A DNA stretch of 64,000 nucleotides from assembly GCF_003026215.1 (NCBI RefSeq), contig NZ_PYOC01000001.1:62001-126000 (forward strand), read 5' to 3'. This DNA comes from Photobacterium indicum. GTDB taxonomy: Bacteria; Pseudomonadota; Gammaproteobacteria; Enterobacterales; Vibrionaceae. Shown here piece by piece: positions 24,959 to 33,947 of the stretch. Numbering within the stretch: position 1 is the first letter of the stretch; each line of letters begins with the position of its first letter. The notes beneath the pieces were generated by a model, which was given only the letters and a program-made list of their open reading frames with translations, made no database searches and had not been told where the DNA came from. Position numbers and translations under genes: made by a program.

Positions 24959-26404
24959 CTAAACAGTTTTAACCAAACGCGGAATAAAGACTTTGACCTC
25001 TAAACCACCTTGCTCTGAATTATGGATAGTGAGATCCCCGCCGTGGGCATGCAAGATATTCCGAGCAATGCCCATGCCTAAGCCGTGCCCTTCGTCATCT
25101 TTTGCTACACGAAAATAAGGTTCAAACACATCTTCTAATAATGCTTCTGGAATACCATCGCCTTGGTCTTTAATGATTAGCACGACGTCTTCAGGTTCAT
25201 CTGAAATGATTAACTCAACGTGCTTTCCGTATTTCACGCCATTATCAATAAGATTACTTAGACACCGCTTCAATGCGAGGGGCTTACCCATTAGAGGCGA
25301 CACCTTGGTATCTGGAATCACTACATGTATTTGTTCCGTGTTATGACGTTCAGCAATACTGTGCAGCATTTCAGAAAGATCCACTTTAACGAGGTTCTCG
25401 TGTAAATCGGTATCTCGCACAGTTTGCAGCGCCCCTTTTACCATCATCTCTAATTCATCAAGATCGCGGTTAAACTTCTCAATTTTGGTGTCATCATCCA
25501 TCAATTCCACCCGTAAACGCAGCCGCGTTATCGGTGTTTTTAAATCATGTGAAATCGATGAGAACAGGTGTTCACGGTCGTCTATATAACGCCGTAACCT
25601 CTGTTGCATCCGGTTGAATGCTTGAGTTGCCGTTACAAGTTCACTCGCCCCTTCTTCTTTTAGAGGTGGCTGATAAATATCTAAACTCAATGCATTGGCA
25701 GCATTCGCCAACCGCTTTAATGGCTTGGTTTGACGGCGGATCATTAGGTAAGTGAAAAAAAGCAATAATGCCGTAATGAAAACCAAGAAGATAACTTGCT
25801 GCTTAGTAATAATTTCATCTTCGAGTGTAACGTAAGGGGCTGGCAATAACGCTGCAATATATAACCACTCATTTTCAGCAAGCTCAATTTGCACCACTAA
25901 GATCGGCGGATTCAGTGGCTCTAAGCTCAATGTGTAGTGCGCCCAAGACGGTGGTAGATCACTCAGTAAAATATCATTTTTTAAGACATGTAATGTTTCA
26001 GGTCGTGAAAATTCCACTTTAATTTCATCAAGTCGCGGTAATTTTTCGCTCAATACATTTTCAAAGACTGTAACAGCCGTATTTTTCATCACAGAGTTAG
26101 GGATGGGTTCAATACGAATTTCTTCGGTATTAAAAGAGACGAAAAAACGTGTACCCCCCATATTCCGTAATTGGTCTAAAACAATGTGACGATATTCTAA
26201 TGGCAAGGATTGAAAGAAATTAACCGTAGAGGCAAACATGTTAGCCATACTGGCCGAGGTAGATTCTAAGCCTTCAAGATCACGTTGTTTTGATTGACCA
26301 TACCAAATCATGGTCGCAATCATTTGAGCAAGAAAGACAGCCAGAAGTGTAAACCACAACGTGCGAGCCAATAAAGACTTCGGCCAAAGAGATTTCAATG
26401 TCAT
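24959..26404 (-). CDS. Sensor histidine kinase (EnvZ type, GtrS-like)
   Basis: Inner-membrane sensor. Hydrophobic segment near the N-terminus (LWFTLLAVFLAQMIATMIW), a periplasmic domain of about 160 residues, second segment (QVIFLVFITALLLFFTYLM), HAMP linker, then the His box SSISHDLKTPITRLRLR, N box NLIDNGVKYG and ATP motifs DQGDGIP and GLGMGIA. I prefer the ATG at 26404 because AAAGGCG lies before it; the frame is open to an ATG at 26437. It follows an OmpR-type regulator and precedes a sugar-binding protein gene, so sugar sensing is a reasonable inference. Confidence 0.88.
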   Translation of the reverse strand: MTLKSLWPKSLLARTLWFTLLAVFLAQMIATMIWYGQSKQRDLEGLESTSASMANMFASTVNFFQSLPLEYRHIVLDQLRNMGGTRFFVSFNTEEIRIEPIPNSVMKNTAVTVFENVLSEKLPRLDEIKVEFSRPETLHVLKNDILLSDLPPSWAHYTLSLEPLNPPILVVQIELAENEWLYIAALLPAPYVTLEDEIITKQQVIFLVFITALLLFFTYLMIRRQTKPLKRLANAANALSLDIYQPPLKEEGASELVTATQAFNRMQQRLRRYIDDREHLFSSISHDLKTPITRLRLRVELMDDDTKIEKFNRDLDELEMMVKGALQTVRDTDLHENLVKVDLSEMLHSIAERHNTEQIHVVIPDTKVSPLMGKPLALKRCLSNLIDNGVKYGKHVELIISDEPEDVVLIIKDQGDGIPEALLEDVFEPYFRVAKDDEGHGLGMGIARNILHAHGGDLTIHNSEQGGLEVKVFIPRLVKTV

Positions 26405-26481
26405 TTGAATAGTCGCCTTTTGCAATAAACCACTCATACCTGAAATACCAAAAGTATCAAAACACGTCTGGATTGTTTATC

Positions 26482-26531
26482 AAAAAAAAGAAGATGGGAG
26501 CCAACCTAAGCATGATTGTTTTTCGGCTGGC
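26482..26531 (-). terminator. Possible attenuator between regulator and kinase
   Basis: GCCAACC (26500-26506) can pair with GGCTGGC (26525-26531) with one G-U pair, and an eight-base U-run follows 10 bases later on the minus-strand transcript. The gap between stem and U-run is long, so only partial termination is plausible. Confidence 0.35.
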
Positions 26532-26549
26532 ATTATAGAAAAGTGAAGT

Positions 26550-27275
26550 CTAGCTTTCGTATTTCACTTCAGGGATGAAGATATAACCATTACCACGGCT
26601 TGTTTTGATAATACGCTGCGTTTTGCCTTTATCGCCTAAACGTTGACGTAAGCGGCTTAATTGCACATCAATACCACGCTCTGATGGTAAGGCTTCTCGA
26701 CCACGCGTGGCACAAGAAATCGTATCGCGATCTAAAATTTCGTTAGGGCGCGACAGAAACAACATTAACAACGAAAAATCACTGCCAGTTAACTCGTAAT
26801 CTTTGCCCTTTTCTAAGTCATATAAACGATGAGAAGCCGTCTCTAAACGCCAATGAGAGAACAAAATAGACTTGGGTGTTTCAGGCATTTTCTGCGTGAC
26901 GGTTGGTTTAACACGACGCAATAATGCTTTAATACGTGCCATTAACTGCCTAGGACTAAAAGGTTTCGCAATATAATCATCTGCACCGAGCTCTAACCCA
27001 ATGATCTGATCCATTTCATCCGACACAGCTGTCAGCATAATAATTGGCACATCTGACGTTTTACGAATGTATTGACACAAAGTGAACCCATCGTCACCCG
27101 GCATCATCACATCCATTAAAATTAAGTCAGGGTATCCACCCGCTAAACGGCGCTTCATTTCTTCACCTTCAGCAGCGGTGGTGACAGTAAAACCAGACTT
27201 GGTCAAATACTCGTCTAAGAGCTCGCGAATCTCCTGATCGTCATCAACGACGAGCACTTTTTTGTTCGCAATCAT
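26550..27275 (-). CDS. OmpR-family response regulator (GltR-like)
   Basis: Two-domain regulator of 241 residues. Receiver domain with acidic pair DDD (11-13), phosphorylation Asp55 in LILMDVMMP, and the Lys in IAKPFSP; C-terminal winged helix with DVQLSRLRQRLGD and IIKTSRGNGYIFIP. Partner of the downstream histidine kinase, 146 bases away. The pair plus the sugar-binding gene recalls GltR/GtrS of pseudomonads. Confidence 0.9.
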   Translation of the reverse strand: MIANKKVLVVDDDQEIRELLDEYLTKSGFTVTTAAEGEEMKRRLAGGYPDLILMDVMMPGDDGFTLCQYIRKTSDVPIIMLTAVSDEMDQIIGLELGADDYIAKPFSPRQLMARIKALLRRVKPTVTQKMPETPKSILFSHWRLETASHRLYDLEKGKDYELTGSDFSLLMLFLSRPNEILDRDTISCATRGREALPSERGIDVQLSRLRQRLGDKGKTQRIIKTSRGNGYIFIPEVKYES

Positions 27276-27899
27276 TATGGAATTCCTTCTAACCTAGCGA
27301 CATTACACGGTTCATTAACACAGAGTTGATAGTGTTAATCAATGTTAAAGGGAAATCACTGCAAACTAATAGAAACTTTGACTTAGACAGTGTTTTTTTA
27401 AAGCAAATAATCGCTCAAACGAATTTTCGCGGCTTTTACAACCAAAATGACAATCACTGTACCAGCCAAATAAACAACCATGTGCATAGTGTGTCGTTAA
27501 CGATCAAAGTCGAATAAGAATGCAATCATTAGCAGCAATAGCGACAAGAGTTAAATGATTCAAATCTTATAATAAAGACGCGAGCAAAAAGAATGCTCTT
27601 CGTTTTCATAAAAAACGAACCAATTATCAATATCACCTGTCTAACCAAGGTAATTCAGACAAAAGAGAGCATTATCGAATCTTTTGCCAATCAGTAAGTT
27701 AAATGTAAAGTGAACAGTCTGAATAAATTAATTATTCATACAATCAATATGTTAGATATGAAAGTGTAACCTTGATTGCCATGGTCAAATTAGCAGCAAT
27801 CTCGATCAACTAGTCATTTTTGACAGCTTGTGTTCGTAAATAATATTCATTTTGCTATAACTTAATTACAGGCTAACAAGTAAAGAGAGAAATGACTTT
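27276..27899. other. 624-base intergenic region before hpf
   Basis: No gene supported; a 63-codon plus-strand frame at 27326 has no ribosome site. The promoters of the two-component operon (left) and of hpf (right) must lie here. A candidate hpf promoter is listed separately. Confidence 0.5.
27820..27848 (+). promoter_or_regulatory. Candidate sigma70 promoter of hpf
   Basis: TTGACA at 27820-27825 is a perfect -35 hexamer; 17 bases later is the modest -10 ATATTC (27843-27848). The ATG is 52 bases beyond. Confidence 0.45.
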
Positions 27900-28256
27900 A
27901 TGAAAATAAACATTCAAAATCACCATGTATCACTCGGTGAAGAGACAAGAACAGACATTGAAACTAAATTCAGCAAGATCGTCTCTCATTTCCCAGATCT
28001 AGTAAGCTCTGACATTATAATTACGAAAGAACATAACCAACACCGCGTAGAAGTTTTTACTAATTATGAAGGTACACGAGTTTCAGCAAAAGCAACAGAA
28101 AGCATAATGTACCCAGCAATTGCTGCGGCATTAAAAAAGCTAGAAACAGGCTTACATAACCGAAAAGGTCAATTAAAAGCAGACCTACACGCAAAGCCAA
28201 CTAGCACAAAACCTGAAATTGCTTCAGATATCATCCAAGAGATGAAACTAGTTTAA
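27900..28256 (+). CDS. Ribosome hibernation-promoting factor, HPF/RaiA family
   Basis: Cytosolic protein of 118 residues that binds the small ribosomal subunit in stationary phase. It opens MKINIQNHHVSLGEETRTDIETKF-like (residues 1-24) with the basic strand and helix pattern of the family, including VEVFTNYEGTRVSAKATESIMYPAIAAALKKLETGL. Start ATG at 27900 with AGAGAG upstream. Short form, lacking the C-terminal dimerisation domain of long HPF. Followed by a long imperfect hairpin at 28285-28316. Confidence 0.88.
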   Translation: MKINIQNHHVSLGEETRTDIETKFSKIVSHFPDLVSSDIIITKEHNQHRVEVFTNYEGTRVSAKATESIMYPAIAAALKKLETGLHNRKGQLKADLHAKPTSTKPEIASDIIQEMKLV

Positions 28257-28284
28257 TCACTCACAGATTGATTAATAAATGGTT

Positions 28285-28316
28285 GTAAGTTCGATCTCAC
28301 ACGAGATTGGACTTAC
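28285..28316. terminator. 14-bp hairpin after hpf
   Basis: GTAAGTTCGATCTC (28285-28298) pairs along its full length with GAGATTGGACTTAC (28303-28316), allowing two G-U pairs, around ACAC. No T-run follows; a stable mRNA 3' end or rho-assisted stop is likely. Confidence 0.55.
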
Positions 28317-28402
28317 ATAAAGTAGAAAGATATACAGCTAACTCCCCCCCTTCCCTACACTCGCATCACTTCACCTCAAAAAATAATACTTTCACCTCAC
28401 CT

Positions 28403-28852
28403 TTATAATGGTAATGGTGTTCCCGATTTAACCGATCTAATCGCTAAATTAGTATTAATGTCTTTTACCATACTCAACGTCTGTAGCTTGCGCATAAACG
28501 ATTCGTAATGGGTCAAATCTTTACTCACCACTTCCAACAAATAGTCGTATGACCCCGAAATAACATGGCAGCTAATCACTTCTGACATGCAATTCACCGC
28601 ATTTTCAAATTCACTAATGGCTTGGTCACGGTGGTTACTCAGACTCACATTGACAAAAAATGTCATCATCAAACCCAGTTTTTTCCGATCCAGTTTGACT
28701 TGGTAACCCGAAATAATACCGTCTGATTCCAACTTTTTAATTCGACGTGCACAAGGCGATGTCGATAGCCCAACACTCTCGGCAATATCAGCCGTTGTTT
28801 TACGAACATCACTCTGAAGTTCCGCTAATATTTGTTTATCTTTCTTATCCAC
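28403..28852 (-). CDS. Lrp/AsnC-family transcriptional regulator
   Basis: Amino-acid-responsive regulator of 149 residues. N-terminal helix-turn-helix (DKQILAELQSDVRKTTADIAESVGLSTSPCARRIKKLE) and a C-terminal RAM effector domain (VISCHVISGSYDYLLEVVSKDL). ATG at 28852. Divergent from an EamA exporter 178 bases away, its probable target, in the pattern of amino-acid-triggered export. Confidence 0.9.
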   Translation of the reverse strand: MDKKDKQILAELQSDVRKTTADIAESVGLSTSPCARRIKKLESDGIISGYQVKLDRKKLGLMMTFFVNVSLSNHRDQAISEFENAVNCMSEVISCHVISGSYDYLLEVVSKDLTHYESFMRKLQTLSMVKDINTNLAIRSVKSGTPLPL

Positions 28853-29030
28853 CAGCTTATCCCTTTTCTAGTTTTGATAAAAATAGCTAACTTATCATTC
28901 CATATTAGAAAATATCACCAATATTGAGTAACAACCAACACTACTTTGCCAACATTACCCTGCCGTTGTTACCGATAATAAAGTACTGCACAAGCTGTGC
29001 TAGCAATTATCGATAACAGAATGGTGAGAC

Positions 29031-29948
29031 ATGGAAATCCTAAAAAGAAAAGAGTTCGGCTTTGGCCTAATGGCAATGGGAGTAACATTACTGATTTGGG
29101 CGAGTTTTTTTATCTCACTGCGCGCATCGAGCCAATCAGCACTCACTATTGGGGATATTGCATTATTACGCTTCTTACCTGCCGCACTCGTTTTTGGCTG
29201 GCTTGCCTTCCCCAAAGCAGCAAAGATTAAACACACCCCAAAACGCTATCTGTTTGCTATCGCTTTTGGTGCCGGCTTACCTTTTTTATTACTAGCCGCT
29301 AATGGATTACGTTATGCCCCCGTAGCTGATGGTGCATCTTTGATCCCTGGTATCTTGCCCTTGTTTGTAACGTCTATTGCGGCTATTTGCTATCGGGAAC
29401 GTATTTCTTCAATGAGAAAAGCCGGCATTATGCTGATATTTCTTGGTATTTGCCTGTTTCTAGCAACCTCTCTATTAAGTGGAAGCGGTCAAATCGCCAC
29501 GGGGCATGCATTGCTTTTAATGGCGAGCTTCAGTTGGGCGTGGTTTACTATTGCAATGCGAGTATCGGGCTTAACCCCTATTGAAGGCGGGGCGGTATTA
29601 TCACTCTCGGCATGTATCTGCTTACCTGTTTTGTACTTATTGGATTTCGTTGATTTTAACTTACTGAATGCGCCTGGCAGTGAGATTGCTTTTCATTTTA
29701 TTATCCAAGGTATTGCTGCCGGGCTTATTGCGAACTTCACTTTTGGCTATGCTATTTCACGTTTAGGCGCTGAAATGAGTGCCGCACTAGGATCTTTTAC
29801 CCCTGTGTTAGCCGCTTTAATTGCCGTGCCTATGTTTGCTGAGTCACTGAATATGAATACCATTTTGGCAATGATGCTGATTGTTCTAGGGGCTATTTCA
29901 GCCAGTGAGATAATTACAACCAAGAAGGTCGCAATAAAAGTGGGTTAA
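29031..29948 (+). CDS. EamA/DMT-family membrane exporter
   Basis: Inner-membrane protein of 305 residues with ten hydrophobic segments in two EamA halves; the first includes LLIWASFFISLRASSQSAL and RFLPAALVFGWLAF, the second GHALLLMASFSWAWFTIAMR. GGTGAGAC precedes the ATG at 29031. Divergent from the Lrp-type regulator. Likely exports an amino acid or related compound; substrate unknown. Unrelated in detail to the EamA protein at 17436. Confidence 0.87.
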   Translation: MEILKRKEFGFGLMAMGVTLLIWASFFISLRASSQSALTIGDIALLRFLPAALVFGWLAFPKAAKIKHTPKRYLFAIAFGAGLPFLLLAANGLRYAPVADGASLIPGILPLFVTSIAAICYRERISSMRKAGIMLIFLGICLFLATSLLSGSGQIATGHALLLMASFSWAWFTIAMRVSGLTPIEGGAVLSLSACICLPVLYLLDFVDFNLLNAPGSEIAFHFIIQGIAAGLIANFTFGYAISRLGAEMSAALGSFTPVLAALIAVPMFAESLNMNTILAMMLIVLGAISASEIITTKKVAIKVG

Positions 29949-30010
29949 TTAACATTAACTCTTACCTAAAAAATCACGGACACACCATTTCAGCAAACTA
30001 TATTTTCAAG

Positions 30011-30027
30011 CCCCACAACTTGTGGGG
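30011..30027. repeat. 17-bp palindrome upstream of ypdA
   Basis: CCCCACAA (30011-30018) and TTGTGGGG (30020-30027) flank one base, 72 bases before the ypdA start. It may be an operator or the end of the preceding exporter transcript; no T-run follows. Confidence 0.45.
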
Positions 30028-30098
30028 TTAAAGACACGCCCCATGTACAATCAAAACTAAACATCTCTTCTATCCAACCCACACTAAGGCTTTTCTCT

Positions 30099-31751
30099 GT
30101 GTACACCGAACAATTTATGATGCTGCTGGCGGTATTTGAACGCGCAGCACTGATGCTAATGGCATTATTTTTCTTAACGCGTACCAATCTATTCCAGCAT
30201 ATTGTTATCAAAACCCAACGGCATCCGATTGAAACTGCGCTTATCTCTGCACTCTTCATTCTATTTGCTGTTTTTAGTACCTACACGGGCGTCAATGTTG
30301 ATGGTTCACTCATTAATGTTCGTATTATTGCAGTCTTATCTGGTGGGATCATTTTTGGGCCTTGGGTAGGAATTCCCGCAGGCATTATTTCAGGCTTACA
30401 CCGCTATCTTATCGACATGAACGGACCAACATCGGTAGCTTGTTTAATTTCCAGTACGATTGCAGGGCTATTGGCAACATGGATTCATTTTAAATGCCAC
30501 AAAAAATCGTACGCAAAGTGGGGCATTCTTGCTGGTATGTTCTGCGAAATCTTAACCATGATTTTAATTGTGAGCTTATCTGAGAATAAGCAGCTGGCTT
30601 ACACCATTGTGGAACATATTAGCGTCCCCATGATCGCAGGGGCGGTGTGCATTGGGCTCATTATTAAATTGGTTCAAGATTTAGATGAAGAAAAAGATTT
30701 AATCGCTGCCAAACAAGCAAAACTTGCTCTCGATATCGCGAATAAAACTCTGCCCTATTTTCGAAATAATCATCGAGATTCACTGACGAAAGTATGTGGC
30801 ATTATTCGCGAAGAAACCCATGCAGATGCCGTCGCCATTACTGATGTAAAAGACGTATTAGCTTACGTCGGCATAGGGCAAGAAAACTACTTGGATGCGT
30901 ACCATAAGATCAGTGTGATGACCCAACAAGCCGTCAGTACTGGTGAGCAAATCATTAGTAATAATCTTAATGTGCACGGCTTTCATTCACTGTTAATTAT
31001 TCCACTATGGGAAAACGGTGCCGTTAGCGGAACGTTAAAAATATTCTACCACCAGCCACACCGCATTCGACCGTCATTACGTGAAATGACGATCGGCTTA
31101 TCGCAATTGATTTCCACTCAGATGGAAGTCTCACGTCTTGAACAGTTGAAAGCCATGACCAGCAAAGCTGAACTTTCTGCACTACAAAGTAAAATTAATC
31201 CGCATTTTTTATTCAATGCATTGAATGCCATTTCAACGTTAGTGCGTATTCACCCTGATAAAGCACGTCAATTGATTGCTAATTTAGCGGATTTTCTGCG
31301 ATATAATCTCGAACGTAATAATGACTTGATCGATATCCAAGAAGAGTTACAACAAGTAAGAGATTATGTCGCCATTGAGCAAGCTCGCTTTGGTGACAAG
31401 CTAGAAGTAACGTTCGATGTTGATGATGTGCATCCAACGATTCCCTGTTTATTGATTCAGCCGTTGGTAGAAAATGCAATTCAGCATGGTATTCAGCCTT
31501 CTCGTCAGCCCGGTAAAGTGAATATTTCGGTAAAGCGGGATGCTGAACGATTCAAAATAACTATTCAAAACACAGGAATAGGGATTAGCCAAAATGCCAT
31601 TGATAAGCTCTATAACGGCACAATGGAAAGCCACCATATTGGTTTAATGAATGTACATCAGCGGATTTCATTATTGTATGGCGAAGGTTTATACATCAAA
31701 CGTCTTGAGCAAGGCACAGAAGTCGTATTTTACGTCAACGAATTGAAATGA
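30099..31751 (+). CDS. ypdA: LytS-type pyruvate-sensing histidine kinase YpdA
   Basis: Inner-membrane kinase of 550 residues. The 5TM-LYT sensor domain (about 1-205; MLLAVFERAALMLMALFFLTR, GSLINVRIIAVLSGGIIFGPWVG), a GAF domain (about 215-345), the His box KINPHFLFNALNAIS (about 364-378) and the ATP-binding LLIQPLVENAIQHGI match E. coli YpdA closely along the whole length. The start is a GTG at 30099, which places the N-terminus as in E. coli YpdA; ATGs 18-21 bases downstream are alternatives. Ten bases from ypdB and followed by a YhjX-like carrier, exactly the E. coli YpdAB target. Confidence 0.93.
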   Translation: MYTEQFMMLLAVFERAALMLMALFFLTRTNLFQHIVIKTQRHPIETALISALFILFAVFSTYTGVNVDGSLINVRIIAVLSGGIIFGPWVGIPAGIISGLHRYLIDMNGPTSVACLISSTIAGLLATWIHFKCHKKSYAKWGILAGMFCEILTMILIVSLSENKQLAYTIVEHISVPMIAGAVCIGLIIKLVQDLDEEKDLIAAKQAKLALDIANKTLPYFRNNHRDSLTKVCGIIREETHADAVAITDVKDVLAYVGIGQENYLDAYHKISVMTQQAVSTGEQIISNNLNVHGFHSLLIIPLWENGAVSGTLKIFYHQPHRIRPSLREMTIGLSQLISTQMEVSRLEQLKAMTSKAELSALQSKINPHFLFNALNAISTLVRIHPDKARQLIANLADFLRYNLERNNDLIDIQEELQQVRDYVAIEQARFGDKLEVTFDVDDVHPTIPCLLIQPLVENAIQHGIQPSRQPGKVNISVKRDAERFKITIQNTGIGISQNAIDKLYNGTMESHHIGLMNVHQRISLLYGEGLYIKRLEQGTEVVFYVNELK

Positions 31752-31761
31752 AGGTCACACC

Positions 31762-32484
31762 ATGTTGAAAGCCCTAATCGTAGAAGATGAATATTTAGCA
31801 AGGGAAGAGCTGACGTATTTAATTGAGCGCCATAGTAACATTCAGATTATCGCTACCTTTGAGGATGGTTTAGAAGCCTTTAAGTATCTCCAAACCCATA
31901 AGGTCGATATTGCTTTTTTAGACATTAATGTGCCGTCGATCGATGGCATGTTACTAGCACGTAACATTCATCAATTTTCTGAAAAACCGCATATTGTATT
32001 TACGACAGCCTATAAAGAATTTGCGGTCGATGCTTTTGAACTTGAAGCCTTTGATTACATACTAAAGCCACTGAACGAAAAACGTATCATCGGGTTATTA
32101 GCCAAACTAGAAGCAACCCATCAATGCCAAGTCGCCCCACCCGAAAAAGTCAGGGCTAAAACGATTAACTTGGTTAAAGACAACCGCATTTTTGTTACCG
32201 CCGTTGACGATATTTATTATGCTGTGGCTAATGAGAAAGTAACCAATGTATTTACCAAAGAAGGTGCTTTTATTGTCCCTTTCACTATGAGTGAATTAAT
32301 CAATCGCTTACCTGAAAAAAGTTTTTTCCGCACCCATCGTTCTTACTGTGTGAACATAGAAAAAATTCAAGAAATCATTCCTTGGATAAACTGTACCTAC
32401 CAACTTAAAGTACACGGTATCGGCAGTGAAATACCAGTGAGTCGTAGCAATATAAAAGCATTTCGTGAATTAATGAAATTGTAA
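31762..32484 (+). CDS. ypdB: LytTR-family response regulator YpdB
   Basis: Regulator of 240 residues: receiver domain with Asp54 (IAFLDINVPSIDG) and the KP pair (YILKPLNEKR), then a C-terminal LytTR DNA-binding domain (about 135-240; FFRTHRSYCVNIEKIQEI). Partner of the kinase upstream. In E. coli, YpdB activates yhjX through two direct GGCATTTCAT repeats 11 bases apart; the next gene here has that arrangement upstream. Confidence 0.93.
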   Translation: MLKALIVEDEYLAREELTYLIERHSNIQIIATFEDGLEAFKYLQTHKVDIAFLDINVPSIDGMLLARNIHQFSEKPHIVFTTAYKEFAVDAFELEAFDYILKPLNEKRIIGLLAKLEATHQCQVAPPEKVRAKTINLVKDNRIFVTAVDDIYYAVANEKVTNVFTKEGAFIVPFTMSELINRLPEKSFFRTHRSYCVNIEKIQEIIPWINCTYQLKVHGIGSEIPVSRSNIKAFRELMKL

Positions 32485-32499
32485 TTCATGCCGCTATAT

Positions 32500-32530
32500 T
32501 GCACTTCATTCCGCACTTATTGCATTTCAT
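32500..32530 (+). promoter_or_regulatory. YpdB direct-repeat operator of the MFS gene
   Basis: TGCACTTCAT (32500-32509) and TGCATTTCAT (32521-32530) are separated by exactly 11 bases and each match the E. coli YpdB motif GGCATTTCAT at 8 or 9 of 10 positions. They lie 114-144 bases before the ATG of the YhjX-like gene, starting 15 bases after the ypdB stop. Confidence 0.8.
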
Positions 32531-32643
32531 TTTTTATTCATTTCTCCCTATTGTCATCTCCAACGTAGACCGTATTTTAGTAGCTTAACAAGGTGACAAA
32601 CACTGTCGCCTTCATGCTTTTAAATTCGTTGGAGATTAACGTT

Positions 32644-33858
32644 ATGGCGACTCAAATATCAAACCGAGATCGACTCTTTACGTTGTTTGGCACTATCATC
32701 ACCCAATTTGCTTTAGGGTCGGTGTATACGTGGAGTCTATTTAACTCTCAGCTGGCAGACAAGCTATCAGAGCCCGTTAGCCGTGTAGCTTTTTCTTTTG
32801 GTATTTTAAGCTTAGCGTTAGCCGTTGCATCATCGTTGTCTGGCAAACTGCAAGAACGCTTTGGTGTACGTAAAGTCACTATTTGCTCTGGACTATTATT
32901 AGGTGCAAGCTTATTGCTGACAGCCCATGCATCTAACCTGATTTTACTGTATGTCTTCGCGGGCTTGTTAGTGGGCTTTGCCGACGGTACCGGTTACCTG
33001 ATGACCTTATCTAACTGCGTGAAGCTCTTTCCCGAGCGTAAAGGTTTGATCTCTGCGTGTGCAATTGGCGCGTATGGTTTAGGTAGCCTTGGGTTTAAAT
33101 ACATCAACATGTACTTCCTAACAAACACTGGATTGGAAAACACGTTCAGCACTTGGGGAGTTATAGCCATGGTCATGGTTATCCTTGGCGGTCTAATGAT
33201 GAAAGATGCCCCTAAACAAGAACAACAAAATACAGCAGAAACGCCAGTTCGTGATTACACCCTGGCAGAGGCAGTAAAATGCTCACAGTTTTGGATGCTA
33301 GCATTGGTCTTTCTAACTGTGTGCATGAGTGGTCTGTACGTTATTGGTGTCGCAAAAGATATTGGTGAAAGCTATGTGCACCTTCCTATGGCAATTGCAG
33401 CAACCTCAGTCGCTATCATTGCCGTAGCAAACCTAAGTGGTCGTTTAGTGCTTGGGGTGCTTTCAGATAGCATTAGCCGTATTAAAGTCATCGCTATTGC
33501 ACTCTTCATTTGCTTAATCGGTGTGTGTGCGCTACTTTTTGCGCACCAAAGTACAGTTAGTTTCTATTTTGCTGTCGCATGTATTGCATTTAGTTTTGGC
33601 GGCACAATTACTGTATTCCCATCATTGATCAGTGATTTCTTCGGCTTAAACAACCTAACAAAAAACTACGGCTTAATTTACCTTGGCTTTGGTATCGGCA
33701 GTATTATTGGTTCTATTGTCGCATCGCTCTTCGGTGGGTTCGCCGCAACCTTCTACCTTATGTTAGGGCTATTGGTGGTCTCGCTCATCATTGCGCTCAC
33801 TATCAAGCTTCCTGGTTCGCAGCAAGATAACCTTCCTGCCCAGCCAATCATGGCTTAG
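32644..33858 (+). CDS. YhjX-like MFS transporter (OFA family)
   Basis: Twelve-segment major facilitator of about 404 residues, of the oxalate/formate antiporter-like branch (TQFALGSVYTWSLFNSQLADKL, LYVFAGLLVGFADGTGYL, VFPSLISDFFGLNNLTKNYGLIY). E. coli YhjX belongs here and is induced by YpdAB when pyruvate is outside. Start ATG at 32644 is set by TTGGAGATTAACGTT; the frame is open upstream to 32593 but crosses the promoter. Directly downstream of ypdB with an apparent YpdB operator. A role in pyruvate movement is inferred from the family. Confidence 0.9.
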   Translation: MATQISNRDRLFTLFGTIITQFALGSVYTWSLFNSQLADKLSEPVSRVAFSFGILSLALAVASSLSGKLQERFGVRKVTICSGLLLGASLLLTAHASNLILLYVFAGLLVGFADGTGYLMTLSNCVKLFPERKGLISACAIGAYGLGSLGFKYINMYFLTNTGLENTFSTWGVIAMVMVILGGLMMKDAPKQEQQNTAETPVRDYTLAEAVKCSQFWMLALVFLTVCMSGLYVIGVAKDIGESYVHLPMAIAATSVAIIAVANLSGRLVLGVLSDSISRIKVIAIALFICLIGVCALLFAHQSTVSFYFAVACIAFSFGGTITVFPSLISDFFGLNNLTKNYGLIYLGFGIGSIIGSIVASLFGGFAATFYLMLGLLVVSLIIALTIKLPGSQQDNLPAQPIMA

Positions 33859-33876
33859 CCATTCACAGTAAGAAAA

Positions 33877-33911
33877 CAAAAAGAGAGAGCCAATTGCTCT
33901 CTCTTTTTTTT
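33877..33911. terminator. Strong bidirectional terminator
   Basis: GAGAGAGC (33883-33890) pairs with GCTCTCTC (33896-33903), flanked by an A-run (33877-33882) and eight T (33904-33911). It ends the MFS gene and the convergent aguA. Confidence 0.92.
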
Positions 33912-33947
33912 CCACCCTATCTTCTCAATGACGAATAGACTACTTCA

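Noticed and set aside
29000-29236. 78-codon minus-strand frame over the start of the EamA gene
   Set aside because: Shadow of a well-supported membrane protein gene on the other strand.
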